64,000 bases of DNA. Origin: Takakia lepidozioides. Lineage: Eukaryota; Streptophyta; Takakiopsida; Takakiales; Takakiaceae. The DNA lies in contig CM060731.1 of assembly GCA_030704615.1 (NCBI GenBank), positions 19,280,001 through 19,344,000 of the forward strand, given 5' to 3'. The position numbers were made by a program, and so were the translations under genes. Below, piece after piece: positions 20,028 to 30,562 of this stretch (position 1 is its first letter; each line of letters opens with the position of its first letter). The notes below the pieces were generated by a model. The model was not told the DNA's origin. It searched no databases and worked only from the letters and a program-made list of their open reading frames with translations.

Positions 20028-21400
20028 CTGTTCATTTCTATCGCAAATGAGATAGATTATCATGGTAATGTTGAGAATGAGAAGATGTAGTCATTTTCTG
20101 TTGCTATGAATGTTGGTATTAGCTATCCTTGTGATTGTTGGGTATTATGTGCCCTTGGGTATGGTGGATTCAGCGTGGTTTCGAATGCGAAAGAGCGTTT
20201 CCTGCACCTTTCTCGGGGCTGATGGAGAAAGATAAAAAAAATGCATTGTTGAGTGCATAGATTCATAAATAAATTGCTACGGACTAAGTTGTGACTTGTT
20301 TGCACAGGCCTGGGCTCTGACAACGATCAAGCCCTAATGTATTTTCTTAAGCATGTTCTATGATCACATGCCTAATACTAGACACCCTAAGATACCAATT
20401 GTAGGGATGTTATCCCCCTGCTCACAAACACTGGGTAATTTCCGATTGGGTGTTGATCCAGTGTTATCTTGCACTCAAAAGCCTTCATCAATTTACTGTG
20501 ACAGGAAATAAATGTAGTGACAAGTGCGATAATGACAATACAGGGAAGGTTAAAGTTGATGCAATAGAAGAAGCCTATACTATCCAAGTATACCAGGACT
20601 TGTTGTTCACAGCTGGGGCCTTTGTCGAGGGTGGCAGCGCTAAGGTTACTTAAGCTTTCAAACCTTTGACATTAAAACACCAAAAAAATCTGATTAAGGA
20701 AGGATAATTTGTATAGATGAATATTGTTTGTTCTTAAGCTTAAGTTATGGTGAGTTATGTTGTGTTCAATTGAGTTTCAGAAATGCTTGTAACAATGTAT
20801 TGAGCTCTACAAAGATATTTGCATGTGTCTAATATGACTATGTGCAATACAAGTCTGGCCATTAAAGAATTCAAAAAATGCAAAAACTAACGAGAGTGGT
20901 CAGGACCATCAGGGAATACCTCTCCAAGTTAATTCTTACAATGTCTGTGTGTATACGCAAGCAATGACAATAGATTCTTGATGGTCCTTCAACGTCTGTA
21001 CAAGACGAAACGAAAATTGTTAGCAAGTACAAGTGCTAAGGACTACTAACAATAAAACTATTTCAACAAACACATCGTGTCACGATAAAGAGAAACCTTC
21101 CTATAGGTTCAAAGCTTCCATCTTTGCTTTGTGGCCAAGCACAGGGAAGTATTGGGAAGGGAGCTACTGGAAATTAGGCAAGAAAGGTGTGTCTGTCTGT
21201 CTCTAGAAAAACAATTGAACCATGTACAGTATAACCTGTCTAGATCTCAATTGAGACTACATAATTCTTTTCACTGTCATTCCTATGTTTACTAAGGCTC
21301 TTATGTGCTATTCTCATTCCTCCTCTGTCATTACAGTATTGTTGTAACCTGGAGAGCTATTCACACCTGATCCTCCCAAACAGAATTATAGTAGGTACAC
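20028..21400. other. Interior of element A without recognised genes
   Basis: Short frames only. 20450-20653 (DNDNTGKVKVDAIEEAYTIQ) reads like coding sequence but I recognise no family; it may be another captured scrap. The rest is AT-rich filler. Confidence 0.4.
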
Positions 21401-21409
21401 AACGTATTT

Positions 21410-21700
21410 CTCTCCTTCTCTCCTGTTCCGCTCAAACAAAGGTATGGCAAGCAAACAACGTCTCTCTTTCCTTCTTTCCTGTTCCTCTCAAATAAGGCTT
21501 TGCTTGTAATGTCTCTCTCTCTCCTTCTCTCCTGTTCCGCTCAAACAAGGGTATGGCAAGCAAACAACGTCTATCTTTCCTTCTTTCCTGTTCCTCTCAA
21601 ACAAGGCTTTGCTTGTAATGTCTCTCTGATCTCCTTCTCTCCTGTTCCGCTCAAACAAGGCTTTCCTTGCAATGTGTCTCTCTCCTTCTCTCCAGCAGTT
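21410..21700. repeat. Minisatellite related to a LINE 3' region
   Basis: About six units of CTCTCCTGTTCCGCTCAAAC plus AAGG...TATGGCAAGCAAACAACGT or GCTTTGCTTGTAATGTCTC, in an alternating pattern. The unit resembles the two tandem units in the LINE 3' region at 47355-47520 (TTCCCGCTCAAACTGGGC, GGCTATGGCAAACAACGTC), so it probably expanded from a LINE tail. Confidence 0.75.
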
Positions 21701-21724
21701 CAAGAAGTTCAAGAAAATCAAGAA

Positions 21725-21850
21725 CACTGAGTGCCATTTGATGGTTCTGGGGTCAAATCTTGCTATTTAGATGCCTTTGTGGTGAGGTTGATGTGGAAGA
21801 GGTTATTTTCTCTTATCACTACTTGATTTATGAGCTGTCGCTCTCAGGTG
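21725..21850 (+). mobile_element. S1 SINE fragment, plus strand, 5'-truncated
   Basis: CACTGAGTGCCATTTGATGG, GGGGTCAAATCTTGCTA, GAGGTTATTTTCTC and TGATTTATGAGCTGTCGCTC follow the order of the S1 family body (compare 16781-16982 on the minus strand). The A-box part of the head is missing. Confidence 0.75.
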
Positions 21851-22507
21851 GTTTTAAGAACTGTCATCAAGCTTTGTCGTAGGTTGGTCGAATTGTAGGG
21901 ATGAAGATAATAAAAGCCTAAACCACCAACTTCCGGGGGCGATTCGGAGGTAAGACCACTATTTTACACCTGGATACCTTGCAACAGCCTGTAAATCCAT
22001 AGTTTACTTTTGCGTTACCTATTGCTTTTTGGTGTTGTTGAGGCTATTCATTGATGTGACTATGTCCACCTCCTCTCCTCTCTAATTCATCTGACCCCGT
22101 AAATGCAAAAGCAAACATATAATACTACAGTCCCACTGACACCTAAACAGACCCGACCAGACACACAGCCATACCAGATAAGTGCTAGCATCAATCACAT
22201 GCCTCAACAATGCTGCCCACACAACTGCCTTGAGTACATACAACTTTCTAGAGCATGTTGATCTTAAGAATTGTTCAAAATAATGTCGGAAGTCCAAACT
22301 TGGTCTAACTTTGTCAACCTCACCCTCATAAACTGGATGATGTACAAGAAGACCTTATATACAATGAAGATGCAGGGATGGACAACATGTCGTTTTGAAA
22401 GAGGGCATTCCCTAATGAAACCAACGTGGGTCCAAACAATGTTGTCCAATTTGTGTTGAATTGTTAACTACACCACAAGCTGAATAATGAGAGATGACTT
22501 CATGACC

Positions 22508-22770
22508 TCAGAATGAACAGACACCATTGCTATTGTCAAAGAAATCAGTTCCCCTATGAAACTTCCACAGGTCCAAAGAAGCTCTCAAGGGCTCACAAAA
22601 TTTGGTGAGGTCTAGCTCCTCAACAACTTTGAGCACATCCTCAGCATCGATGGTTGTCGCTTTGATGCAACCAATGTGCATGACAAATCTGTCTGCATAA
22701 TATTTGTGCAATCTCCATTCCTGACGCCTATTACTAAGCCCATCAAGAATCTTAGCACTACATCTGCAAC
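22508..22770 (-). pseudogene. Unidentified coding-like fragment in element A
   Basis: Minus strand reads through GCTSCRCSAKILDGLSNRRQ, EWRLHKYYADRFVMHIGCIK and IDAEDVLKVVEELDLTKFCE. The composition and length of open frame look like real protein, and it sits in the same orientation as the captured NTRC, SUMO and PAL pieces. I cannot name the source gene. Confidence 0.4.
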
Positions 22771-22949
22771 TAGTGCAACCACAAAGAATTTATCGATGAC
22801 ACCTCACAAACATTCTGAGACCTAGAGTACCATGGTTTAAATGTGCGAGTCTGTCTTGATCTTACATGCCTCAATGAGATTAAACCCTAGCATGTAACCT
22901 AGCCCAATTGTACCAATGACAACGAACAACAGCCATGGCCTTCAATGCA

Positions 22950-23155
22950 TACTTATCTTGCATAGCCTTGGAGGCCCGGAGTTTATCTCTTCGCACCAGA
23001 AGATGGACATGGCGAGCATATTTTGTAAGATAGATTGTTTCCTCCGTTGCAGTATCACCCCCTCCCACCACTACGAGTTCTTGCCCTTTGTAAATAGGGG
23101 ATGCTCCATCACAGATAGCACACGCACTGATGCCCCTACTCCAAAATTCATGCAA
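22950..23155 (-). pseudogene. NTRC (NADPH-thioredoxin reductase C) exon fragment, captured
   Basis: Minus strand gives [40 protein letters not shown] and [20 protein letters not shown], then QDK and a GTATGC donor-like edge. This covers the active-site CAIC of the reductase domain and the NADPH-binding GGGDTATE of chloroplast NTRC. One exon only, with no thioredoxin domain, so it is non-functional. The intron-like edges suggest capture of genomic DNA and not cDNA. Confidence 0.9.
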
Positions 23156-23465
23156 CCACGTATACAAGCTCAGATGCATACGTACCTCACGTTCACTAGT
23201 TCTGACTGTGAAGGGTCGATTCTTAACATCATCTACCCATGCAAGTTTCTTGTACTTATTCTTCCACAGGGAATCATAGGTAATCTGCCGTCATATACCC
23301 ATCACAGGTCCAATCAAAACAGCAGCCCTAACAGCCACTTTTGGCAAGACCAGACATTTCAAAGACTGCCCTATATAATAAGCTTACAAATATATCACTT
23401 TTAGCAGCTCAATGAGAATCCTGTCAGCTTTGGAAGAACGCAGAAGAAAAAAGAGCGAGAATAAC

Positions 23466-23620
23466 CTCGGCAGGGGTCTGCTCAACGCGAAGGCATCTGC
23501 CATCGAAAATGAAGGCAATAGAGCTGGGATCAATTGACCGACGGTCGCAGTATGCATGCATCAGCTTTCGAAGTGTGGTTGTGGTCTTAATCCTGAAAAA
23601 AACCTCCCCGTCATCCTACA
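23466..23620 (-). pseudogene. SUMO exon fragment, captured
   Basis: Minus strand reads [40 protein letters not shown] and [10 protein letters not shown], an unmistakable match to the central beta-grasp part of plant SUMO. It is preceded by a TGTAG acceptor-like site and ends at GAG|GTTATT, so it is an exon with intron edges. The C-terminal GG processing site is absent. Notable because the host transposon encodes a Ulp1/SENP-type (SUMO protease) domain. Confidence 0.9.
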
Positions 23621-23754
23621 CATTGCAGCATCTCCGGCCATCCGTTACTAGACCCATACAAATTCTCCTTCACAACACCTTCTTCTCCAACCACCCGAAA
23701 TTACCACAATTCTTGCAGCTTTCTTCACGAGAAGAATCTACTGAGAGTCCCTAG

Positions 23755-24133
23755 CATTTGATGTAACCAAATATATTTGTGAACCACATAAGAGGTGTAC
23801 TTGCGGACCCAGCCATTGTGGGGAAGTACACAGCGCATAACGATCCTGCTTGGGTTTCTTCAACGGGTCAGTCTCGTGCAATGCAGCAGCTGCCTTCATG
23901 TAAGAGCTTCCATCAAGAATCCACTCCATGATGACTGCTGCCTCCATCTGACCTGGGTGGTGCTTCAGCTTGTGAGTTAATAGATCAACAAACTCTGGCT
24001 TTCCTTGCATCACCTCGCAAAAGAGGGCTGAGAGAACCTCAGCAAGTAGGGCTAACACATTTCCACCATAACAGACCGTTGATGCCAAGCCTAACCCCAC
24101 TGCCGTCCCATTAACAAGGGTGAGGCCATCTTT
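23755..24133 (-). pseudogene. Phenylalanine ammonia-lyase (PAL) fragment, captured
   Basis: Minus strand gives [80 protein letters not shown] and [20 protein letters not shown], then PQWLGPQV. This is about 110 residues from the middle of PAL, after the Ala-Ser-Gly (MIO) site. The frame is open but the rest of the enzyme is missing and the end runs into unrelated sequence. Confidence 0.93.
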
Positions 24134-24148
24134 TGGCTACAGCTCAAA

Positions 24149-24275
24149 GGGCTTCACCCCTTGGCGCATCATTTGCTCATACGCCTGTACCTCTGTTTAC
24201 CAACTTTGAAAGTCTCGAGGCTGAGCCAAACGCCCAGCCTAGTTATTGGGCAAACCACCAGGCCTACATGCCTAC
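24149..24275 (+). mobile_element. LINE 3' fragment with a PPR scrap
   Basis: GTTTACCAACTTTGAAAGTC and TCGAGGCTGAGCCAAACGCC (24194-24230) are nearly identical to the LINE at 47153-47190, followed by TATTGGGCAAACCAC as in that LINE. Just before it, 24149-24183 read on the minus strand gives a PPR-like YEQMMRQGVKP. Confidence 0.7.
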
Positions 24276-24514
24276 AAGCAGAGAGATATCTAAGCAGGCA
24301 GAGATTGAAACACGGCCTGGCAAGACCAAGCTGACTCTCGCAAGAACCTTGTAAACATCAGGAAGAATACCAAATCATGGTACTAACAACAGGCAGAGAT
24401 TGAAACACAGCCTGGCAATAACCTGTTGTATGTGCTGCTTGTGTCTGTAGTCAGATAATGTCAGATCGATCTATGAATCTGGACCCACACTCGATCCCTG
24501 CTCCTTCAGCTATC

Positions 24515-24825
24515 CATGCCTGTGCTTGCAAGGTGAACGATGGCGAAAAACGCAGAGCTCCTGCACGATGGCGGAAAATGCAGAGCTCCTGCAGTTCAAG
24601 AAGATCAAGATCCGGGCATTGCGGGCAGTTCCAAAAACGTTGGCGCGGCGATTTCTATTGGGCTATTTCTCGCGGGCCGTCCGGGCAGATTCCAAAGAAA
24701 TTGACGACGACGATGACCTGGCTACGATGACGTGTCTACGATGATGTGGCGACGATGACATGGCACTATGGCACCCTATTCCTGCTCTACGCTAAACTAG
24801 CTTCCAACCTTTGGTCGTCGCTAGA
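24515..24825 (-). repeat. 5' subterminal region of element A, shared with element B
   Basis: Shares GTTCAAGAAGATCAAGA, GGGCAG motifs, the GACGACGATGA tract and ATGGCACTATGGCACCCTAT with 33405-33640. A third, diverged partial copy lies at 27645-27835 (AAGGTGAACGATGGC, AACGCAGAGCTCCTG). This conservation marks the 5' end of the family. Confidence 0.8.
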
Positions 24826-25030
24826 ATTTTAAAGAACACTAGGGCTTCGCGTTGCTCCGCACTACTAGCGACGACTTCTGAGAACTACGTTCAATTGGCA
24901 CAAAAAAGAGCGGGTCATCCCCACGCATACAATGATTATTTTGATTGGAAATATATATTATGCAAAAAAACATGAGGAACAATGCAAAGGTATAACATAG
25001 GCACACCCCTATTTATGCCCAAGAAGTGAG

Positions 25031-25150
25031 GGGGAGTTGAACCCCCTTTTCTGCCCGGTATGCAGACACTTCCCCCCCGTCCCCCCTCCCCTCCCTCTCC
25101 CCCTTCATCCCTCCGTCTCCCCCCCCCCCTTTCATTCCTCCATCCCTCCC
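25031..25150 (-). repeat. Hairpin and G-rich tract near the 3' end of element B
   Basis: Contains the GGGGGAGTTGAACCCCC hairpin and a long pyrimidine run (G-rich on the minus strand), matching 17250-17375 in element A. Confidence 0.8.
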
Positions 25151-25270
25151 CAAGCAGCAAACATCACATCACATCCCATGTATGTGGACTGATTGCCCTC
25201 CCAAAATAGGAAAAAACACCCAGAAAATGAAGAAACTACATTCTGGGCACTGTTGGGGCTAGGATGCGAC

Positions 25271-26356
25271 TTGGGCAACCACCAGGTAAGTTTTACTGTT
25301 GCAGATGCACGATTACTGACTAGTCATGATTGTGTGAGATGAATTTAGCTCTGGTTGGTGGATGGAAGAAACAACCTATGTGGATTAGTCATGCTCATCA
25401 TATGCATTTAGAAAGTCTCGTTTCTTGGATGCAGATTTTCCAGCTTTATGAAATGATTTTGGTGAGACACGAGATAATGCTGGTAGGCTATTCGTATGGG
25501 GCCAAGACAGAGTGCTACAAAGTCTATCTTTTTCTCGTCTTTGGTAAGAGGGAAGGGCCAGGATTTGGAAGGCCCTACTACTTTCCTCATGTAGTCCTAA
25601 GTGCGAGTATTAAACCAGCAGTTGTCCAGTCAGAACTGATATAATGTGCATGTAATGCTAGGCAACCAATGCAGGTTGGAAACACTAGTAGCGTTCAGAG
25701 AGAATCAGAAAATTATATTGCATAAGTATATGTCCAATCAGCTTGTTTTTAGTTTCATATACTATTTATATAATATTTTAGCAAAGAGTAACAAAGGCAG
25801 CCAAACACAGGGACCTTACATTCCATACTCTTGTTACCTCAGTCTCAAATATTCTCATAGTAACCGAGGCACTATTTGCAACTTTCTGAGATATATCATA
25901 ATTTTGTAACTTTTACAATAAAACACAAGGTATGTGAAATAAGGCAAAGGACAGAGGAGAAGTTCCTTTTGTGAGAGCGTCTAGTACACCACTTGCCTGC
26001 AGATACTTTTTGAATGTTTCCTTCTGTGATTCACTTGCCTACACACACATGTCAAGTCATCATCTGATTGGTGTGATTTATCTGGTTCGATATACATTTG
26101 TGTCCAACAACCTGTTTGTTTGTTTTTTTCTTCTTGATCTTGCCATATGAGACAATTGCATTTGTTTTCTAGTACCTCTAAAGTGTCATGACAGACATGA
26201 CAGGTTGGTTATAATTTCTTTGTGGGTACCAGGGATGTCTGCCTGTCTCAGGCAGTGGCCACATCACAAACAAATGTGAGCCCGGACTGCACCACCACAA
26301 TCTCAGCATTGACTGGTGAATTACTGGTGACAGTCTAAGTGGAATTGTAAGTGCTG
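25271..26356. other. Interior of element B without recognised genes
   Basis: The open frame 25330-25644 (104 residues) has no family match that I recognise and no splice context. The rest is AT-rich. Confidence 0.4.
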
Positions 26357-27465
26357 AGAACTTCGGACTAGCTAGTTCAAGGCCCACACTTGCATCATCA
26401 AAGTTGAATTTTTATGTATCAGGATAAGCTGGATTTTTGTGTACATATTGTTGATCCACTTCCAAGAGCCGATGCAAATTGATGGTGTACAATGTATGGT
26501 GTGAAAATGGTTGGGCTGCCACATGGTAGAATATAAATAAGGTGGTTCCATGTTTGTTAACATAAAACAACACACACGCAAGATCCTTCAATCATATTGA
26601 AACAAGAAGAATTTGCACATTTCTTTTGGTGTTGGTTCTGCCCATTTTCTTTCCTATTACAAGCAAACATTCAACTGCTTGCTAAACTCAGACATAAATG
26701 TTTGAAATGCTGATTATGAACTTCAGACTACCTAGTTCAAGGCCCACATTCAAATCATCAAAAACTGAATTTTTATGTACCAGGATAAGCTGGATTTTTG
26801 TGTACCTATTGTTGATCCACTTGTTCCACTTCCAAGAGCCGATGCAAATTGATGATGTACAATGTTTGGTATAAAAATGGTTGGGCTGCCACAAGGTAGT
26901 ATGTAAACAAGGTGGTTCCATGTTTATTAACATAAAACAACACACACACAAGATCCCTCGATCATATTGAAACAAGAAGAATTTGCACGTTTCTTTTGGT
27001 GTTGGTTCTGCCCATTCTCTTTCCTATTACAAGCAAACATTCGCATAACTGCTTGCTAAACTCAGAAATAAATGTTTGAAATGTTGTTTATGAACTTCAG
27101 ACTACCTAGTTCAAGGCCCACATTCAAATCATCAAAAACTGATTTTTTATGTACCAGGATAAGCTGGATTTTTGTGTACCTATTGTTAATCCATTTGTTC
27201 AACTTCCAAGAGCCGATGCAAATTGATGATATACAATGTTTGGTGTAAAAATGGTTGGGCTGCCATAGGGTAGAATGTAAACAAGGTGGTTCCATGTTTG
27301 TTAACATAAAACAACACGCACACAAGCTCCCTCAATCATATTGAAACAAGAAGAATTTGCACGTTTCTTTTGGTGTTGGTTCTGCCCATTCTCTTTCCTA
27401 TTACAAGCAAACATTCGCATAACTGCTTGCTGAACTTAGACCTAAATGTTTGAAATGTTGTTTAT
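26357..27465. repeat. Tandem array of about 370 bp, three copies
   Basis: The landmark GAGCCGATGCAAATTGATG falls at about 26466, 26836 and 27210, giving periods of 370 and 374 bp. Units share GCTAGTTCAAGGCCCACA, ACCAGGATAAGCTGGATTTT, GGTTGGGCTGCCA and CAAGAAGAATTTGCAC. Small A-T changes and a CGCAT insertion distinguish copies 2 and 3 from copy 1. Minus-strand frames are open over about 70-95 codons per copy but broken at different points, so I do not call genes. Confidence 0.9.
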
Positions 27466-27644
27466 GACCTATGGAGCTTAAGAAGTTTTCCACTAGGAGG
27501 ATCAGAAATGCTTAGTCTTACCAGGAGAGTCAGATCGAAGAAGCAACGTCGTCAGCGATTGGGAAGCCGCCTAATTAAGCCTCACAAGGATTATCAACGT
27601 TCGTTCTACCAATGACAAAATGAGGGAAAACCACGGTTCTCGCT

Positions 27645-27835
27645 GAGAGCTTGCAGCTTGCAAGGTGAACGATGGCAGAAAACGCAGAGCTCCTGTGGTT
27701 TAAGAACTGCAATAACTTCAAGAACCGGGCAGACCGGGCAAGCTTTGGGAAACTTTGGCGCTTTGGGGTTTTTGGAGCGGGCAGTCCAGGCAGGGATCAA
27801 ACAAAAATATAACATACACATCTCGTGTTTCGTTG
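27645..27835 (-). repeat. Diverged partial copy of the Helentron 5' subterminal sequence
   Basis: Shares TGCAAGGTGAACGATGGC, AACGCAGAGCTCCTG, AAGAACCGGGCAG and GGGCAGTCC with 24515-24825. It stops before the terminal CTAGCGACGAC motif, so it is a relic and not an end. Confidence 0.6.
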
Positions 27836-29188
27836 TTTCGCGCAAGAAGAATGGCAGAATGTTGCCGAAGTTGAACCAATCAAAATGCTTATGTGAACCT
27901 TGAGCCCTACGACCAATCATATTTTTGGGGAGTTTTATCAAAACATTTTTTGCCAAGTGGCAAAAAATAAGCAGTCTTGGGCCAGCAATGGCCCTTCATA
28001 ACACATGACCGAACCTATGGGTTGAGCCGATTGACTCACTAATAACAACCTACTCTTGTCACATTTGGATTCTTCATTCACTTGCATGGGCATTGACAAA
28101 GTCCAGATTAAGCATCCTCCATCACAGATCGTAAGAAATTCATAGTAAATCCAAAAAATATATTTCTTTCTCACGGTTAATAAAAATGCAAATGCCTTCA
28201 TGCCACAATCGGTAGAAATTCTGACAACAATGCTTATTTCCACGGAATTGGCATATCCACCCTATAGCAACTGCATTAAACGGAGGTATGAAGTGATTGA
28301 TTTGTATCATGAAGTAGATTGTGTTTCAGGTTTGAAGCTTAGGGAACTTTTCAGTTTGGGAATATCTTGCCAGAAATATATAGACACCAAGCTGTATTGA
28401 TTACTGAAACACTATGGCTGCTAGTGCATAGAGTATGCAATTCCGTTGCAATGTGCCAAAGCCATAACCAATGTGCTATGGCTTCCCATGACCAAGATGT
28501 CAGGACACTCTCTTTGAACTTCCTCGCATATCGTACTCTTTATATCTCTTTGCTTCAACTAGTCTTCAAATTCCACCTGTCATTAAAAAAAACCCACACA
28601 TGAGAAAAATACTGTGTCCAGCTCTCTTGTTCACAACATTTACGACACCTACGAGGGTTAAACTGATGCTTTCATTCAATGTACTGACACCCAGAATATC
28701 CAATCTGTAATACAAACATGATTGGTCTTTGGAGTTTCCAGTCAGTCACACCAGCTTCAGCATAGAAATGGGAGTGAACTTTTTCACTGTACTTTCATGC
28801 GCCCAAATTCGACCAAATGAGAGGAAAAAAGTTTCGGTGAAGAAGGAGCACGATGTGGATTACTAAATTCCCTAAGAGGATGCTCCAGTCATGAGGACCC
28901 GTGATCAAAGAAGCTGTGCACAGAATAATCAACTGGCCTATGTGGACCATAAACTCTATGTAAAAAAGAAGACACATGGAGTTTTGCTATCTAAAAAGAT
29001 GTCAGCATGAGCCTCACAATTGACTAGGGCATGATCTGCACTTTGCATGCTGTACAATTGGGCAAATTAACTTATGTAATCTCTTGTTCCATCCATACGA
29101 GTACGAGTACGAGAACCAAGCCTGCACTTGCCCAAAGCTCTTGTCAGAAATTTAGCCGGGGGCGGGGGGAGGAGGAAGACATGCTGGT
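27836..29188. other. Interior of element B without recognised features
   Basis: No gene, RNA or clear repeat was recognised on either strand. Confidence 0.4.
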
Positions 29189-30411
29189 CACTACAGGAAA
29201 AATGGGGGGTTTTCGCCGCCGCAGCCACGCCGCGGAGTCGTAAAACAGCCATTTTCGGGCGGGAAAAAAAACCAAATTTGCGACGTCCGGGCGTAGCAAG
29301 CCCGTCGTAAAAAAAACGTCGCAAATTTGCGACCAATGGGGGTCGCAAATATGCGAAACCGTGATTGGCGACGCCGACGCGATTTGCGACGCCCGGGCGT
29401 CGAAAAAGAAAAAAGAAAAAAGAAAAAAGAACTATTCTGCAATACAGAATTAGCACCGTCAGGGGGTCGCAAAGTGCGATGCCCGGACGTCACAATTTAA
29501 GGGGGTACATTTGAATTTAGGCGGGAAAATTTGAATTTGAAATTTGAATTTCAAAAACTTGTTGACCATTGACTCCGGTTCTGTCTAATGGCGATATGTT
29601 CATTGTTCTACATATATCATGCAACGCATATTTGAACCTAAGACCTCCACGTTATAACATTTCTAAGACACTACAAACTAACCAACACACCTACGCTATA
29701 TCTATGTATCACAAAAACAATCTAAATATATATATATATATACATATAAAGAGTTCCTTCAAGTTCCTTCTAAGGGGGTCTCTCTTGTGACGCCGGGGAG
29801 TTGCAACCTCCACAGCCTTACTGCCCAGCCCCAGCCCCAGCTCCAGCATCGTCGCCGTTGTTGTACCCCCCAACCCCAAGCAACGTCTTTGTGTGGACCT
29901 AAACTGACCACAACACCATTGCGACCCCCTGTGGCGACGCCGTTGCGACCCCTGACGTCGCAACGTTGGGCATCCCAGCGCGGGACGCCCCAGCGATGCT
30001 TTTGTGAAGTTGAGGGCCGCAAAGCCCAAGAAAAAAAAAAAAAAAAACTCCCACTGTGGTGATGCTGTTGCGACGTCTCGGCGTCGTAGAGGCGATGGGG
30101 CGCTCTTAGTGACACTTTTGCGACGCCGAGGCGTCGCAACGTCTAAATAAAATAATAATAATAATAATTATTATTATTATTATTTTGGATTTCCGACGCT
30201 GGGGCGTCGCAAGAAAAAAAATCCGTCGCAGCGAGGGCCCTATTTCCCCCTTCATGCCACCTTACGACGGCTGGGCGTCGTAATGGTGTGGCAGCGGGGG
30301 ATTGCGACGCCGGAATGTCGCAAAAAAACGCCGCGGGCTCGGCGTCGCGGGTTTAGCGCCGCACGGTGGGGCGCGGCTGGCGTCGCAAACCCCCCCCCAT
30401 TTCTTGTAGTG
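29189..30411. mobile_element. CACTA-like non-autonomous element, about 1.2 kb, nested in element B
   Basis: Left end CACTACAGGAAAAATGGGG and right end CCCCATTTCTTGTAGTG are inverted repeats starting with CACTAC. The interior is filled with GCGACGCC / GGCGTCGC motifs in both orientations (for example 29339, 29365, 29390, 30118, 30197, 30276), typical of subterminal repeats. Trinucleotide duplications at the flanks are imperfect (GGT against GAT), so the insertion boundary is not confirmed. An (AAT)n(ATT)n palindrome sits at 30147-30185. Open frames here are shadows of the repeats. Confidence 0.7.
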
Positions 30412-30562
30412 GATGGAGTTGGCTCATGAAAACAAAAAGAGAAAGTCCATGTAGGGGAGATCCAAAGCCCAGGGACACAAACAAGAAAAGAGAGAGAAGT
30501 GCTTATAGTCATCAGCTGGCGCATGGAGGCTATCCATATCTTCATATCCTGCTCACAACAAC

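Larger units (their letters stand above)
17008..24825 (-). mobile_element. Helitron/Helentron-like element A (7.8 kb) carrying host gene fragments
   Basis: On the minus strand the element begins at TCTAGCGACGACCAAAGG (24825) and ends GAGCAACGCGAAGCCCTAG (17008), with T on both sides. The 5' CTAGCGACGAC recurs inverted just inside the 3' end (TCGCTAGTAG; TCGTCGCTAG in element B), the asymmetric inverted repeat described for Helentron/Helitron2 elements. The same two ends bound the neighbouring element B. Near its 3' end it encodes the helicase-Ulp1 remnant; the rest is a mosaic of PPR, WD40, NTRC, SUMO and PAL fragments, a minisatellite, a SINE and a LINE scrap. The Rep nuclease is missing, so it is non-autonomous. 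The pairing of these two ends into one element is inferred. Confidence 0.7.

Noticed and set aside
21410-21700. CRISPR-like spaced repeats
   Set aside because: The units are contiguous, degenerate and related to a LINE 3' end; this is a eukaryotic minisatellite.
24818-24824. Plus-strand Helitron 3' end (hairpin plus CTAG) at TCGTCGCTAG
   Set aside because: The 3' neighbour is A and not T, and the same sequence read on the minus strand works as a 5' end paired with the 3' ends at 17008 and 24839.
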